Source: Nannocystis pusilla
Lineage (GTDB): Bacteria > Myxococcota_A > Polyangia > Nannocystales > Nannocystaceae
Assembly (NCBI RefSeq): GCF_026626665.1
Contig: NZ_JAPNKE010000002.1
Span: 5,433,168-5,497,167, forward strand
Length of the DNA: 64,000 bases
Direction: 5' to 3'
Position 1 is the first letter of the stretch; the number at the start of each line of letters is the position of its first letter. Shown here in pieces: positions 9,120 through 18,654 of the stretch. The position numbers were made by a program, and so were the translations under genes. The notes beneath the pieces are model-generated. The model had not been told where the DNA came from, ran no database searches, and saw nothing but the letters and a program-made list of their open reading frames with translations.

Positions 9120-9775
9120 GCCCCTCCATATGCCGCTATGGCCAGCCGCCGAGCGCGCGAGCAAGCTGAGGCCGGCACGGCCGCCTGCGAGCCGCCGGCG
9201 GGGCCGGCTTCATCTCCCGCCGGGGCTCCCGCCGGGGCCTGCGCCGGCGCCACGCTCTGGCGCCGCGTGGGCGCCGACCTTGACCGCTCGCCCGGCACGC
9301 TCTCGAACCGAGCGACGGCCGGACATTGCGCATTCCTCTTCTCGAGCGATATCCCTGCGGCTGTCCGTACAGTCGCGAGCGACCTGCGCCGCCGCGGGTG
9401 AAAAGCCCCATCGAGCAGTCGAACAGGACGGCCCCGAATGCGCGGGTCGTTCAGCCTCGGGCCGCACCCGGGCCCCGCCTGGGTGTGCTCGCCGACGGCG
9501 GCGTGTGACGCAGCGTGACGGGTCCGCGCCGCGTCGTAGCGATCCGAATCGCAACAGCGTTTCGTGGCCCCTCTGCCGCCGTGCATGCGGCCGTCGCATT
9601 GCCGGCCCGCGGCGTCGCGCTCCATCGCCGAATTCTCGCATTGACCCGAAGGCGTCGAGCACTAGTCAGGCGGGCGCATGCAGTGGACCCGGCGACGAGA
9701 CCTCGTGGCGAGGCTCTCCGCGCCCGGATGCATGCGATGCGCCCTGAGCCATTCCATCAAGGAAATTTCACCCCG
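9120..9775. other. 656-bp gap between divergent genes
   Basis: Must hold the promoters of A1 and of the lipoprotein at 9776. Around 9190-9255 there are short GCCGG-based direct and inverted repeats. The overlapping open frames are Arg/Pro-rich with no start signal; I see no gene. Confidence 0.4.
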
Positions 9776-10765
9776 ATGCAACGAACCTTCACGCTCCTCC
9801 TCACCCTCGCGCTCCCTCAGCTCTTCGCGTGTGATCCGGCGATGCCCGGCGACGAGCCCGAGGCGGCGGACGACGCCGACGCCGCCGACCTCGCGCTGGT
9901 CTCCCCGATCGACGTCGAGCCGGCCACCCACGACGACGCCAGCGCTGCGCTGGCGCAGATCGACGCGCTCCTGAGCGATGACCCCGAGGACGCGCGCGCG
10001 CTCGCGGCCCTCGGGGCGATTCAGCCGCGGCTCGACGAGCTGAACCATTTGGTGGCGCGCGTCTCCGTCGCCCCGGGCCACGAGGTCAGCTTCTACGAGG
10101 CCCGACCCGGCGTCATCTTCACCTCGGAGAGCCGTCCCCTCGGCGCTGCGCGGGCGGTCGACACCGGGACGCTCGCGGCCGGCACCGTGGCCGACCTCTA
10201 CGTGCGCCTGGCCGGCGACGACGCGGCGGTGCCGGAGGCCCTCGTCGCAGCGCAGGCGCGGGCCAAGAACCGCGTCGCCGCGGCGCCCGCCGGCGACCAG
10301 CGCCAGCTCGCTCGGCCCCTCGCCTTGTCGGCTTCTGCCGACGAACCCACCGCCGAGCCGCTCACCTCGGCGGACGGCCCCTGGTGGTCGGCCAACGTGT
10401 GTTACGGGTCCGAGGCCGACTCGAAGTGGTGCCTGCCGAATTGGGGCGGCGGCGCCTGGGCTCAGCAGAACGCCAAGACCTCGGCGTCGGCGGTCGCCCC
10501 GTTCGCCGGCAACGTCGTCCTGCGGGCCCAACTCGGCGGCAGCTCGGTCTTCACCGAGAACGTGCTCCAGGGCAACGTACGCGAGGCGTGGCTGAACAGC
10601 TCGTGGGACTGGGATTGCGGGATCTTCGCCTGCTCGGACTGGGACTTCGACGTCCAGTCCCACCGCTGGGACGTCCTCGACGCGAGCGGCGACCAGTTCC
10701 ACTGGGCCGCGGGGTTCAACTGGTCGTGCTACGGCTCCGACTGGGATTGCCCCTGGGACCTGTGA
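9776..10765 (+). CDS. lipoprotein with Trp/Cys/Asp-rich C-terminal domain
   Basis: A 329-residue lipoprotein: signal with lipobox LFAC (Cys19), then an acidic Ala/Asp linker. The middle (about 60-190) includes FYEARPGVIFTSESRP and is of unknown fold. The C-terminal 110 residues start at DGPWWSANVCYG and are rich in Trp, Cys and Asp (SSWDWDCGIFACSDWDFD), suggesting a disulfide-stabilised beta domain at the cell surface, perhaps carbohydrate- or metal-binding (inference). AAGGA lies upstream of ATG 9776; longer readings lack any signal peptide. It sits between the two A/B modules, on the same strand as the second. Confidence 0.78.
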   Translation: MQRTFTLLLTLALPQLFACDPAMPGDEPEAADDADAADLALVSPIDVEPATHDDASAALAQIDALLSDDPEDARALAALGAIQPRLDELNHLVARVSVAPGHEVSFYEARPGVIFTSESRPLGAARAVDTGTLAAGTVADLYVRLAGDDAAVPEALVAAQARAKNRVAAAPAGDQRQLARPLALSASADEPTAEPLTSADGPWWSANVCYGSEADSKWCLPNWGGGAWAQQNAKTSASAVAPFAGNVVLRAQLGGSSVFTENVLQGNVREAWLNSSWDWDCGIFACSDWDFDVQSHRWDVLDASGDQFHWAAGFNWSCYGSDWDCPWDL

Positions 10766-11011
10766 CAGCATGTCCATCACGTCTTGATCCTTTGCGACTG
10801 GATCGAGCGGTCTGCGAGCCCACGGCCGGGGACGGCTTCACTGTTCTCGCCGGGGCTCGCGCCGGCGCGGGCAGCGGGTGCGAGGCCTCCGGCGACCGTC
10901 GCCGCCCCCGCCTACTTGCCCGCGGCGCCATGCCCACCAGGTCGCCCTGCGGCTGCGGCTGCTCTTCGCTGCAGGCGCGCGCGACGCCCTGCAGCCGAGA
11001 CATGGAGGGGC

Positions 11012-11614
11012 ATGCACCTCCCCGCCGCCGTCGCCTCCCTGTTTCTCTCCCTCTTCGCCGCGCCAGCAACCGCCGAGAGTCCCCCGGCGCCTGTTCCGCG
11101 CGCGACCGCCGACGATTTTTACTCCGGCCTCGAGGCCCCCATCACGCAGGAGAACGTCCGTGTGAGCGCGGAGGACGGCTACTTCGAGGTCAGCTTCAAC
11201 CTGCGGGAGGTCGGTAGGGTATCCATCACCGTCTATTGGGAGGACGAGGGCTCCGGCCGCGGCCATGTGACGGTCGGCGAGGCCGTCGTGGCCGAAGTCA
11301 GCTTCGTCGACGGCGTCCTGGCCTCGGAGTGGGCCGATCTCACGGGCTTACAGACCCATCAGGTACAAGATGTCCTCGCCAGCGTCGTCCAGGCTTGGCA
11401 GAAGAATGGGGTCACAGAGGCGCTCGGTGTCGTATCGCGCGATGGAAAATGTGAAGTAGCCGGTAACATCGCGGGCGCCAGTACCGGCACGTTGGTGGGA
11501 GCGGGTTGCTTACTCCTGATCAAAAAGAAATGGTGCGTCGGCGCCGGTTCGTTTGTCTCGAAAAAGGTGACTGGATGGATCACTGGAAAGTGTAACGGAG
11601 CCCAAAACGGGTGA
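11012..11614 (+). CDS. module protein A2, exported four-Cys protein
   Basis: Paralogue of A1: 200 residues with a signal peptide (1-22, ending ATAES). The shared core ENVRVSAEDGYFEVSFNL / EVSFVDGVLASEWADL precedes a Gly-rich hydrophobic segment (AGNIAGASTGTLVGAGC) with the same four Cys and the same KCNGAQN ending. GGAGGGG at 11004-11010 decides the start and is nearly identical to the leader of A1. The last third of the gene is visibly richer in A/T (AAA-rich Lys codons) than its neighbours, hinting at separate ancestry. B2 follows 11 bp downstream in an apparent two-gene operon. Confidence 0.82.
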   Translation: MHLPAAVASLFLSLFAAPATAESPPAPVPRATADDFYSGLEAPITQENVRVSAEDGYFEVSFNLREVGRVSITVYWEDEGSGRGHVTVGEAVVAEVSFVDGVLASEWADLTGLQTHQVQDVLASVVQAWQKNGVTEALGVVSRDGKCEVAGNIAGASTGTLVGAGCLLLIKKKWCVGAGSFVSKKVTGWITGKCNGAQNG

Positions 11615-11625
11615 GGGGCGATGAG

Positions 11626-12275
11626 ATGCGGGAAATAGCGCCGCCCAAGCCATTGCCGCCGCAAAAATGGGGATTCTGGGCGACGAATGAATTCTGGGTC
11701 CTCGCATCACTGACACCGATCTCGTTGCTCTTCTGGGCCGCCGTCCCCTTCTTCTTTACGCTCATCGAGTATCTAGGGTTCACCTGGTGGCAAAGCGCGC
11801 TCGCTTTCTGGGTGTTCTTCGGGGTCTGGGGTGGACTCATCGAGCGCTGGTCGCGGCAATACCTTGCGGACCGCCGGCCGGCGCTTGGACCCGCTGAAGC
11901 CCACGAGCGCCCGGCAGCGCTGGAGGCCCGGGCTGGCTCGGAGGAAGCGCAGCTCGTGCGGTCGCCCGCGCGGGCGCCCACACCACCGCGGGTACCCACG
12001 ACCGAGGACTGGACTGAATTCTACAAGAGAGTGTTCGGGCGTCTCGCAGGTGTCGCGTCTGTCGCGTCCGACCTGGGCTTCTTTCTCCTGTTCTTCTATC
12101 CCGGGTGGACTTCGAGCTCGTCGCGGTCTTGCTGATGACCGCGTCGTTCTTTATCGTGCGAGGATGCACGAGGCGCTGGCGGGCCGCCTCTCTCCCGGCC
12201 GAGGCGCCCGCCGTGGGCCCGTCGCAGCTCTCAGCCGGGACGCGTCTGGGCCCTCCGACCGGCCATGACAGGTGA
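11626..12275 (+). CDS. module protein B2, multi-pass membrane protein, frameshifted
   Basis: Paralogue of B1. Starts MREIAPPKPLPPQKWGFW and has membrane segments around residues 25-50 (PISLLFWAAVPFFFTLIEYL), 55-72 (ALAFWVFFGVWGGLI) and near the C-terminus (DLGFFLLFFYP), with the conserved IERWSRQYLAD turn. The annotated frame would stop at 12135, but a one-base change near 12100-12106 continues it as VDFELVAVLLMTASFFIV, matching the last hydrophobic segment of B1 and ending at 12275. A GGGG ribosome site lies 7 bases before ATG 11626. Cotranscribed with A2. Confidence 0.75.
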
Positions 12276-12342
12276 CGTGCGGAGCTTCGCGCGAGACGAC
12301 ACGATCGTGATTGCGCAGCGCGAGTGAGCGGCGCGCGCAGCC

Positions 12343-12540
12343 TCAAGTTCCCCTGCCGCGGCCTCGAAACGAACCTGCGGCGTCGACTCGCGCGGCCTCT
12401 GGCCGCCGCAGCTCGAGCTTCGGGTCCGGATCGTGAGGACGGCGTCGCGCCTGGGCATCACCGCCGGCCGCGGCAGCGGCGCTCTCCGCGACCTCTTCGG
12501 CCGCAACGTAGGCGAGGGGGACGATGATGGTGTGGTGCAC
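12343..12540 (-). pseudogene. possible relic of a third module-A gene
   Basis: The leader reads ATGGAGGGCC directly before GTGCACCACACC, nearly the same leader plus first codons (MHHT) as A1. After about ten residues the frame turns into low-complexity Ala/Arg sequence with no signal cleavage site, Cys pattern or KCNGAQN ending. It is either a decayed 5' end of an A gene or a chance match; the leader similarity is the only support. The remainder of 12276-12699 shows nothing else. Confidence 0.35.
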
Positions 12541-12699
12541 GGCCCTCCATGTCCTGTCTCGACCGGTCGTCCCGCGCGTCGTTGGCCACGAGCTGCCGCC
12601 ACCCCCGACAGGAGACAATGGTTTCGAAGAACGTGGGGCGGAGCCTGCGGGCCGCCGCGGGCTCGACACGCCCCGGCGACGCCGGCTACGCTGAGGGCC

Positions 12700-13808
12700 G
12701 TGCGCGCGCTCGCTTCGCTCCTGCTCCTCGCCGCCTGCCACAACGGCCCGGCGCAGCCGGCTTCTCGACCGATCCGGGAGAGGGTCCGACCGGGCCCGCC
12801 GCGTCCACCGACCCGAGCAGTTCGACGAGCTCGAGCAGCTCGACGAGCTCGACCACCTCCATCAGCGCGAGCGGCTCTGCCGGCGAATCGAGCACGACCC
12901 AGGCGTCCGTCCCGGACATGGGCACCGCGCCCGACTTCGGGTCGCACCAGCCCGTGGGCTGCAAGGGCAAGATCGACTTTATCTTTGCGATCTCTCGCCT
13001 CTTCACCATGGAGCAGGAGGAGGCAGCCCTGCTGGCGAGCTTCGACGGCTTCATGTCGACGATTCAGGAGGAGTTCGCGGACTTCGACGCGCACATCATG
13101 GTCGCCAATGTGGATGGGGCCTGGAGCGGCACCGGCTGCGAGGAGCTACGCTGCCCAAAGTACTATCCGAACTGCGGGCCAGACGCAGAAGAATACATGT
13201 GCGGCTCGCAGGGGTTGACCACGCTCTGCGACACGCAGATGGGCGCGGGGATCCTGTTCAACGCTGGGCCGCATGCGACCAACTATCCGTGCGAGCTCGC
13301 CGGGGGCCGGCGCTACATCGTCACCAAAGAGGAACCCGACCTCAACGAACAATTCAAGTGCATCGCCAGCGTCGGCCTTTTCGGGCCCGACACGCCGATG
13401 ATGCGGGGGATCGCTACCACCCTCACACACGTTCTCAACGAGAAAGGCGGCTGTAACGAGGGCTTCTTGCGCCCCGACGCGCTCCTCGTGATCGTCATGG
13501 TGATGGACTCGGCCGATGAGAAGTCCATCAAGACTCCGGCCTACTGGTTCGAGAAGGTTCTCGCCGCGAAGGGCGGCGATCTCGACGCCATGGTGATGGC
13601 CGCGATCATCAACCCCCTGCCCGAGGATCCGCCCAAGGCGGACTGCGCATACGACGACGGCGCCCCGAAGATCAACCCTCTGCGGACCTTCGCCGAGCTG
13701 TTCCCCCACCGCGCCATCGGCGACGTGTGTGCGGACACCTTCGTCCCCACGTTCGCCGAGGCGGCGGCGCTGGTCAAAGAGACCTGCAGCGCCTTCATCC
13801 CGCAGTGA
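12700..13808 (+). CDS. VWA-like lipoprotein with degenerate MIDAS, frameshifted
   Basis: The GTG at 12700 (GAGGG upstream) begins a short lipoprotein signal RALASLLLLAAC; at about 12760-12775 the coding frame shifts into a Ser/Thr-rich linker, then a von Willebrand A-like domain. That domain reads KIDFIFAISRLFTMEQEEAA where a true VWA has DxSxS, so the metal site (MIDAS) is lost. Cys pairs in the middle (GCEELRCPKYYPNC) suggest disulfides. Probably an exported, outer-surface protein. The unshifted frame opens upstream but would lack any export signal, which is why the GTG start is preferred. Function unknown. Confidence 0.75.
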
Positions 13809-13825
13809 CGCGGCATCCGCCCGCG

Positions 13826-15514
13826 CTACGGATGCAGACGCAGGACGTAGCCCTGGGGCTCGCCGCCCATCGTGACGTTGCCGCCGCCGAACGGCCAATC
13901 GTACGGCCCTACCACCACCGAGGTCGCGCTCGACGAGTCCGCCCCCGGAAAGACCACCGGGGCGAACGCCTGCTCCGTGCCTTCCCGCCCGAACAGGAAG
14001 CCGTGCGTGGTGCCGCCCTCCTTCATCGTCGCCGCGATGAGGATAGTCCCATGCGTGGTGCTGGCGATGGCGTTGCCGGCCGAAATCCCATTCGGAAGGG
14101 TCTCGAAGCCCCACTGGGGGATCCCTGCGAAGCTGTATCGCGTGGCGATGACGCTCTGCCCGAGGCACATCATGTCGCACTGATAGCCGGTGACCAGCAG
14201 CCCCTCGGGCTCGAGCCACGCCCCGTAGAACGCGCTCTGCTGGACGTCTCCGTTGGGCAGCCGGACGAGGACCGGGCTGAGGTGCTCGAACGTGTCGACG
14301 TCCACGTGAAGGATGGTCCCTCGGATCTCCGAAGCGGGCTCGTCGACGTTGTGCTTGCCTCGCGACCCGCCGACAATCCAGGCCTCGTCCGTCAGCCTAT
14401 CGACCACGACATCGAACGCCAGATCCGTAAACTCATGCGTCCATTCCTTGGGCACGTAGTCCCACGGATAGCCCGACAGGATCGGCGTCCCCTCCGCCGT
14501 CACGTGCCACACCAGCATGTCCGCGTCCCCGTAGATCGTCGTGAAGAACCCGGCGCCGAAGCAGCCGCCCGCGCTGGTGGTGTCGATCGCCTGGATCGTC
14601 GCTCCTGGCTTCTCCAGTTGCGCCTCCTTCGGCGTCAAGTCCGCCGTGAACAGCGCCATCCTCGCCGTCCAGACGTTGCCGTCCTTCACGTTCATCGCGA
14701 CCCACACCTCGCCGTCCTGCGTCACCGCGATGTCGGCGATCGATCCCTCGCGGGCATCGATCACACGGGTCCCCTCCGGCCACACGTCGTTCCCCGTGAT
14801 CGGGTCGCGGAGGCGAATCGCGGGGTGCGCGACCCCGTTGATCGTCAGCGCCCCGCCCTCGTAGACAAACCCGTCCGGCGTCACCGCCAGCCGCGAATCC
14901 CGGGAGCCCGCGCCGCCGAATTTCTCCCACGCCAGCGCGCCGGCGGGCGGGGTCGCCACCTCGAAGCTCCGGCTCCGTTCATCTTTGAGACCGCCTCGCC
15001 GCACCGTCACCACGAGGCCGTGCTGCCCGTTGTCCGCGCTCCCGTAGATCGGGATCACACCGGATAACAGGTTCGTCCCGTCCTGATCGACGTCCCCTTC
15101 GTTGTGGAGAAAGAACGTCGCCTTATCGTCCAGCGTGACCTCCGCCGAGAGCGCATGCTTCGCGTAGACCGAGACCGGCATCGGCCCGGCGGTCGTGACC
15201 TTGAAGGGCACGAGCAACCCCTCGATCGTGGGCGGCTCGACCGGCGCGTCGCCCATCGAGTCGGTGCCGATGGACGTAGGTCCGAGCGACGTCGCCTCTG
15301 GACCCGCCGAGCTCGCGGCGCTCGTGCCCTCGTCGCCGCTCGTCTCCACGGTGCCGCTCGTCTGTTCGCCGGCGCCGCCCGTCCCCGTCGTCCCGGTCGT
15401 CGTCGTTTCGTAGGGCGGGACCGCCTTGCCGGCCGCATAGAGCGCGTCCGCATCGTTGCAGGCGGCGAGCGGGGCGAGGCTGACGGCCAGGGCAGGAGCG
15501 AGCCAGGAGCGCAT
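13826..15514 (-). CDS. lipoprotein with Thr/Gly linker and propeller-like domain
   Basis: A 562-residue lipoprotein: signal residues 1-21 with lipobox LAAC, then a TTTTGTTGTGG-type linker to about residue 85. An Ig-like segment follows (PFKVTTAGPMPVSVYAK), then about 380 residues of repeated strand patterns such as AVTPDGFVYEGG, AVTQDGEVWVAMNV and LLVTGYQCD, typical of a beta propeller. No catalytic motif is visible. Start 15514 is chosen because it begins the signal peptide; an in-frame ATG at 15529 is also possible. Intact frame. Convergent with the VWA-like gene, with only 17 bp between stops. Confidence 0.8.
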   Translation of the reverse strand: MRSWLAPALAVSLAPLAACNDADALYAAGKAVPPYETTTTGTTGTGGAGEQTSGTVETSGDEGTSAASSAGPEATSLGPTSIGTDSMGDAPVEPPTIEGLLVPFKVTTAGPMPVSVYAKHALSAEVTLDDKATFFLHNEGDVDQDGTNLLSGVIPIYGSADNGQHGLVVTVRRGGLKDERSRSFEVATPPAGALAWEKFGGAGSRDSRLAVTPDGFVYEGGALTINGVAHPAIRLRDPITGNDVWPEGTRVIDAREGSIADIAVTQDGEVWVAMNVKDGNVWTARMALFTADLTPKEAQLEKPGATIQAIDTTSAGGCFGAGFFTTIYGDADMLVWHVTAEGTPILSGYPWDYVPKEWTHEFTDLAFDVVVDRLTDEAWIVGGSRGKHNVDEPASEIRGTILHVDVDTFEHLSPVLVRLPNGDVQQSAFYGAWLEPEGLLVTGYQCDMMCLGQSVIATRYSFAGIPQWGFETLPNGISAGNAIASTTHGTILIAATMKEGGTTHGFLFGREGTEQAFAPVVFPGADSSSATSVVVGPYDWPFGGGNVTMGGEPQGYVLRLHP

Positions 15515-15553
15515 GGCCCAACGTAGCACGAAATCGCGCCTTGCGAGATCGCG

Positions 15554-16424
15554 CTAGAAGCGACCCGACAACGAAAGCCCTGCCTGCCGCCCACCAGCGA
15601 ATGGTGACAGGCTCACACGCTTCGGCTGTCCTGCCCTCTCGGTCCTGGCCAGCCACGCAGCCACGCTGAACAGCGCCGCCGCGAAGACCCCGGTGCCGAT
15701 CGCCAGCCCGACGCCGAGCTTGTAGCTACCATAACTCAAATCGAGGAGCGCGTCGTCCGTGGGCAGACGATAGCCCTGCCCCTGAATCGCTCGCACCTGG
15801 TCGCGCAGCAGATCCTTGCTGACTGCCGCGATCACCGAGGTGCCGATGGTGATCGCCGTCATGCTTCCAGCCGCAGCGAACAACCACGCGGCGTCCTTCG
15901 ACATGCGCGCCTTTCGGCGGAGCTCGCCCCCGGTGCCAATGCGGACCCGGCTCCCGTGCGGCCGGCTCCGGCGCTCTCGGCCGGCTCGAGGCGCTCGCGG
16001 TCGCAGTCGGGCCGGACGACACGCAGATCCGCGTGGCCTCGACCCGCGCCTGGTACGCCTCTTTCACTGCGGGATCGGGCGCGTCTTTGCGGGACGACAG
16101 GAGCAGCTCCGCGTCTTCGAGGAGCGCGCACGCGTGCCAACGATCGCCCGATCGCTCGTAGGCCACGGTCCGCGACGTATGCACGTAGTGCATGAGCCGC
16201 TGCAGCGCCGGCGCCGGCGCGTACTCCAGCGCCTGGCCCGCTTCCTCCGCCACTTTCACGAGATCCGCCACGGGCCGGAGCAGGCCCCCCGGCGCGTGGG
16301 CGGGGTGAGCGGCCTGGATCGTCGCCAGCATACGATCGAGGTCCTGCTCCGTGGGGAGCCCCGACGGAGCCGCGAGGGCCGGGCTTGACAGCAGGAGCGA
16401 GACCCATGCGGCGACGGCGTGCAT
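15554..16424 (-). CDS. exported protein with C-terminal membrane helices, frameshifted
   Basis: Starts at ATG 16424 with a signal peptide (HAVAAWVSLLLSSPALA). An all-helical region of TPR-like character follows to about residue 140, then a Ser/Ala/Arg linker. The reading shifts near 15950-15990 into a frame that carries two hydrophobic helices (WLFAAAGSMTAITIGTSVIAA and GVGLAIGTGVFAAALFSVAAW) and a C-terminus ending FAGGRQAGLSLSGRF, which looks like a final outer-membrane beta strand. This layout recurs in myxobacterial envelope proteins of unknown role. The two parts could instead be separate genes, but the second has no ribosome site. Confidence 0.65.
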
Positions 16425-16563
16425 CTCTCTTCTTGTATCACCAACCACAACGAGCGACCATGCCCGCGCCGCCGCGCGCGCGGGGCCTCGGTCTACGGTC
16501 TTGCGCGCAGTCTACGTTATTGCGCAGCCTCGGAGCCACCGAGGCCGATCCTGCACCCTTCGA

Positions 16564-16744
16564 GCGCTGCACCTGCGACTCCCTCCCGCGAAAAGCCCGT
16601 GAGCGCTCGACCTACGCGAAAAGGGCGCTGCACCTGCGACTCCCCGCCGCAAAAAGCCCGTGAGCGCTCGACCTACGCGAAAAGGGCGCTGCACCTGCGA
16701 CTCCCTCCCGCGAAAAACCCGCGAGCGCTCGACCTACGCGAAAG
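16564..16744. repeat. three tandem 61-bp repeats
   Basis: Units begin at 16564, 16625 and 16686, exactly 61 bp apart, with only a few substitutions. They lie in the 584-bp gap 16425-17008, which has no other recognisable feature. No spacer-type variation, so not a CRISPR. Confidence 0.88.
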
Positions 16745-17008
16745 CGACCGCCACAGCGGGTCGCCGACGAGGGCCCGGCCGCATGCCGAACCGACCGACG
16801 CCGCGGCCGGACGCGCGGCGAAACGTGCGGGCGCTGTTCGCCTCGGTGCCAGAGCGTTCCGCATCGGTGCGACAGCCCGGACGCGGCAGCTCGATTGACA
16901 AAAATCCGCTCAGGCATGGCTCCGTCGGTCGCGCGCGGCGAAGACGGCCATCCCGGCGCCCCGGGGTGCGTGCTTGACGACACCCAATCCCTGCGGCATC
17001 CTGCCCGA

Positions 17009-17535
17009 ATGTCGTTTCGGGCCATCTTCCTGTTGTTCGTCGTCTCGGGCTGCGGCACTCACTACCAGCTCGAAATCACCACGGAAGAGCCCGATCGATT
17101 GCCGCCGGGTATCCACAGTCTCGACGCCTCGGCCTGCCCCGCTCAACGGTGGCGCACGGTCTACGACTGGCGTACGCGCGCCACCAAGCCCCAAAAGAAG
17201 GAACCGCCGCGCGCGTCATCAGCCGCTGCATCGACCCCGAGACCGTGGCCGAGCGGGACCGCGTGAAGCTCGACGGCGAGGCCAAGCTCGAGTTGACGGG
17301 GACGGTCGGCAGCACCCCTCCGGATTCCGGGATGCTCGATGTCTTCACCTTCGAGCGCAAGAGCGGCGTCGTCGTGATCCGCGAGGCCGGCGGTCGTGCT
17401 CGCACGATCGAGCATGTCGAGAGCATCGAATACTATCGCAACGCCGTGATCATTCGCGTCGCCGACGGGGCCGGCTTCATCGTCAGCCCCGACTCCATGC
17501 TCGGCGTGCACTGGAACGCCGAGCCGCCGAAGTGA
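17009..17535 (+). CDS. small lipoprotein, frameshifted
   Basis: ATG 17009 starts a lipoprotein signal (SFRAIFLLFVVSGC, Cys15). The mature protein reads THYQLEITTEEPDRLPPG, then changes frame somewhere in 17150-17215 and continues VISRCIDPETVAERDRVKLDGEAKLELTG, ending in strand-like sequence (SIEYYRNAVIIRVADG) at 17535. The combined product of about 170 residues would be a small beta-rich envelope lipoprotein. No family recognised. The second half could be mistaken for a separate gene starting at 17149, but that start lacks a ribosome site and an export signal. Confidence 0.62.
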
Positions 17536-17595
17536 AGCCAGGTCTCCCGGCGGCGCGCCGCGAGCTGGAGCAGGGGTCCGGAGAGGCCCTCGGCC

Positions 17596-17610
17596 TGGCA
17601 CCCGCGTTGC
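17596..17610 (+). promoter_or_regulatory. candidate sigma-54 promoter (-24/-12)
   Basis: TGGCAC (17596-17601), five bases, TTGC (17607-17610): a full match to the -24/-12 core. It is intergenic and 41 bp upstream of ATG 17651 on the same strand, predicting a start of transcription near 17622. No upstream palindrome like that at the FG-GAP genes is seen. Confidence 0.6.
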
Positions 17611-17650
17611 GACGAGCGATCGGCGGCGGCTTCGGTTAGCATGCGGCGCC

Positions 17651-18654
17651 ATGACCCCCGACGGCTCCCTCTCGCTCGTCCCGTTGTCGACACTCCCAGC
17701 TGACATCAGGAAACCGGCGAGCTCGATCCTGGCGCTCGTGGGCCCCGTCTCGCCGGCGATCGGCGCCCCCCTGTTCGCGTTCTCGGAGGTCGATCATGGC
17801 GGCTACAACGTGTCGACGCTCGGCCGCCGGGCCACCCCCCTGCAGCACTGGATGAAGGCCTTCAAGCCGGCGCTCGCGATCGGGCTCGTATTCGGAGGCC
17901 TCATCGGCGCGCTCGTGCTGCTCGTCCAGCGCAGCATGGACTCGCTCCCTGCGGTAGTCGGGCTCATCGTCGGACTGACGCTCGTGTTCACGTTCCTGTT
18001 CCGGCCGAAGCGTCAAGGCTTCAGCGCGGTGGTGGGCAGCGACGGGCTCGATGTCGGCCTCGTCGACGGCGACGATCTCTCGAAGGTGGTCGTGCGCTAC
18101 CGGGACGACGAATATCTCTTCTTCGAGTACGGCACGAACATCTACACGCGCCGTCCTGGCCATCCGAAGCCCACGACCCCGACGAGCGTCGAGATGGTCC
18201 TGTTCGTCCGGGACCGCGCGAGCCTCGGGCTCCGCGCGACGATGAAGAGCGTGTGGAGTTTCCACGATCGAATGGAGGGCCGAGCTCCTCATCATCGCGC
18301 CGGCATGTACTTCGCGCTGGTGGAGGTCGGCTATCCGCAGCGCATCGAGCGGGCCGCCGCGCGGCTCCAGCGGGACGAGCCCGTCGATCTTCCGCTGCTC
18401 GACGGTCGCACGCTGCGCATCCTGCCGGCACGGGGCGTGGCGGGCATGCCCTTGCCGTCGAGCTCCTCCGCGGCGACGCGCCCGAGCTCCGCGTCGCCGA
18501 GCTCGCGTTGCGCGAAGGCCAATACGTCCTGGCAGGCGATGGAAGGAGCGCCCGCATCGGCCGCGAGCAGGTCGGCGACGCGTTCGTGCTCGATGCTCTC
18601 GTCATCGCTCCGACCGGCGCGCCGATGAGCCCGGTGGGCGACAGCGCAGAATGA
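17651..18654 (+). CDS. membrane protein with two central helices, frameshifted
   Basis: About 334 residues. Residues 75-95 (ALAIGLVFGGLIGALVLLV) and 100-118 (AVVGLIVGLTLVFTFLF) are membrane helices; the flanking parts look cytoplasmic. After the helices come an AVVGSDGLDVGLVDGDDLSKVVVRYRD segment and a C-terminal domain that continues in another frame from about 18437-18450 (LAVELLRGDAPELRVAELAL). Family unknown. It lies behind a candidate sigma-54 promoter, suggesting conditional expression. Its stop codon TGA (18652-18654) abuts that of B3 on the other strand, together forming TGATCA. Confidence 0.65.
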
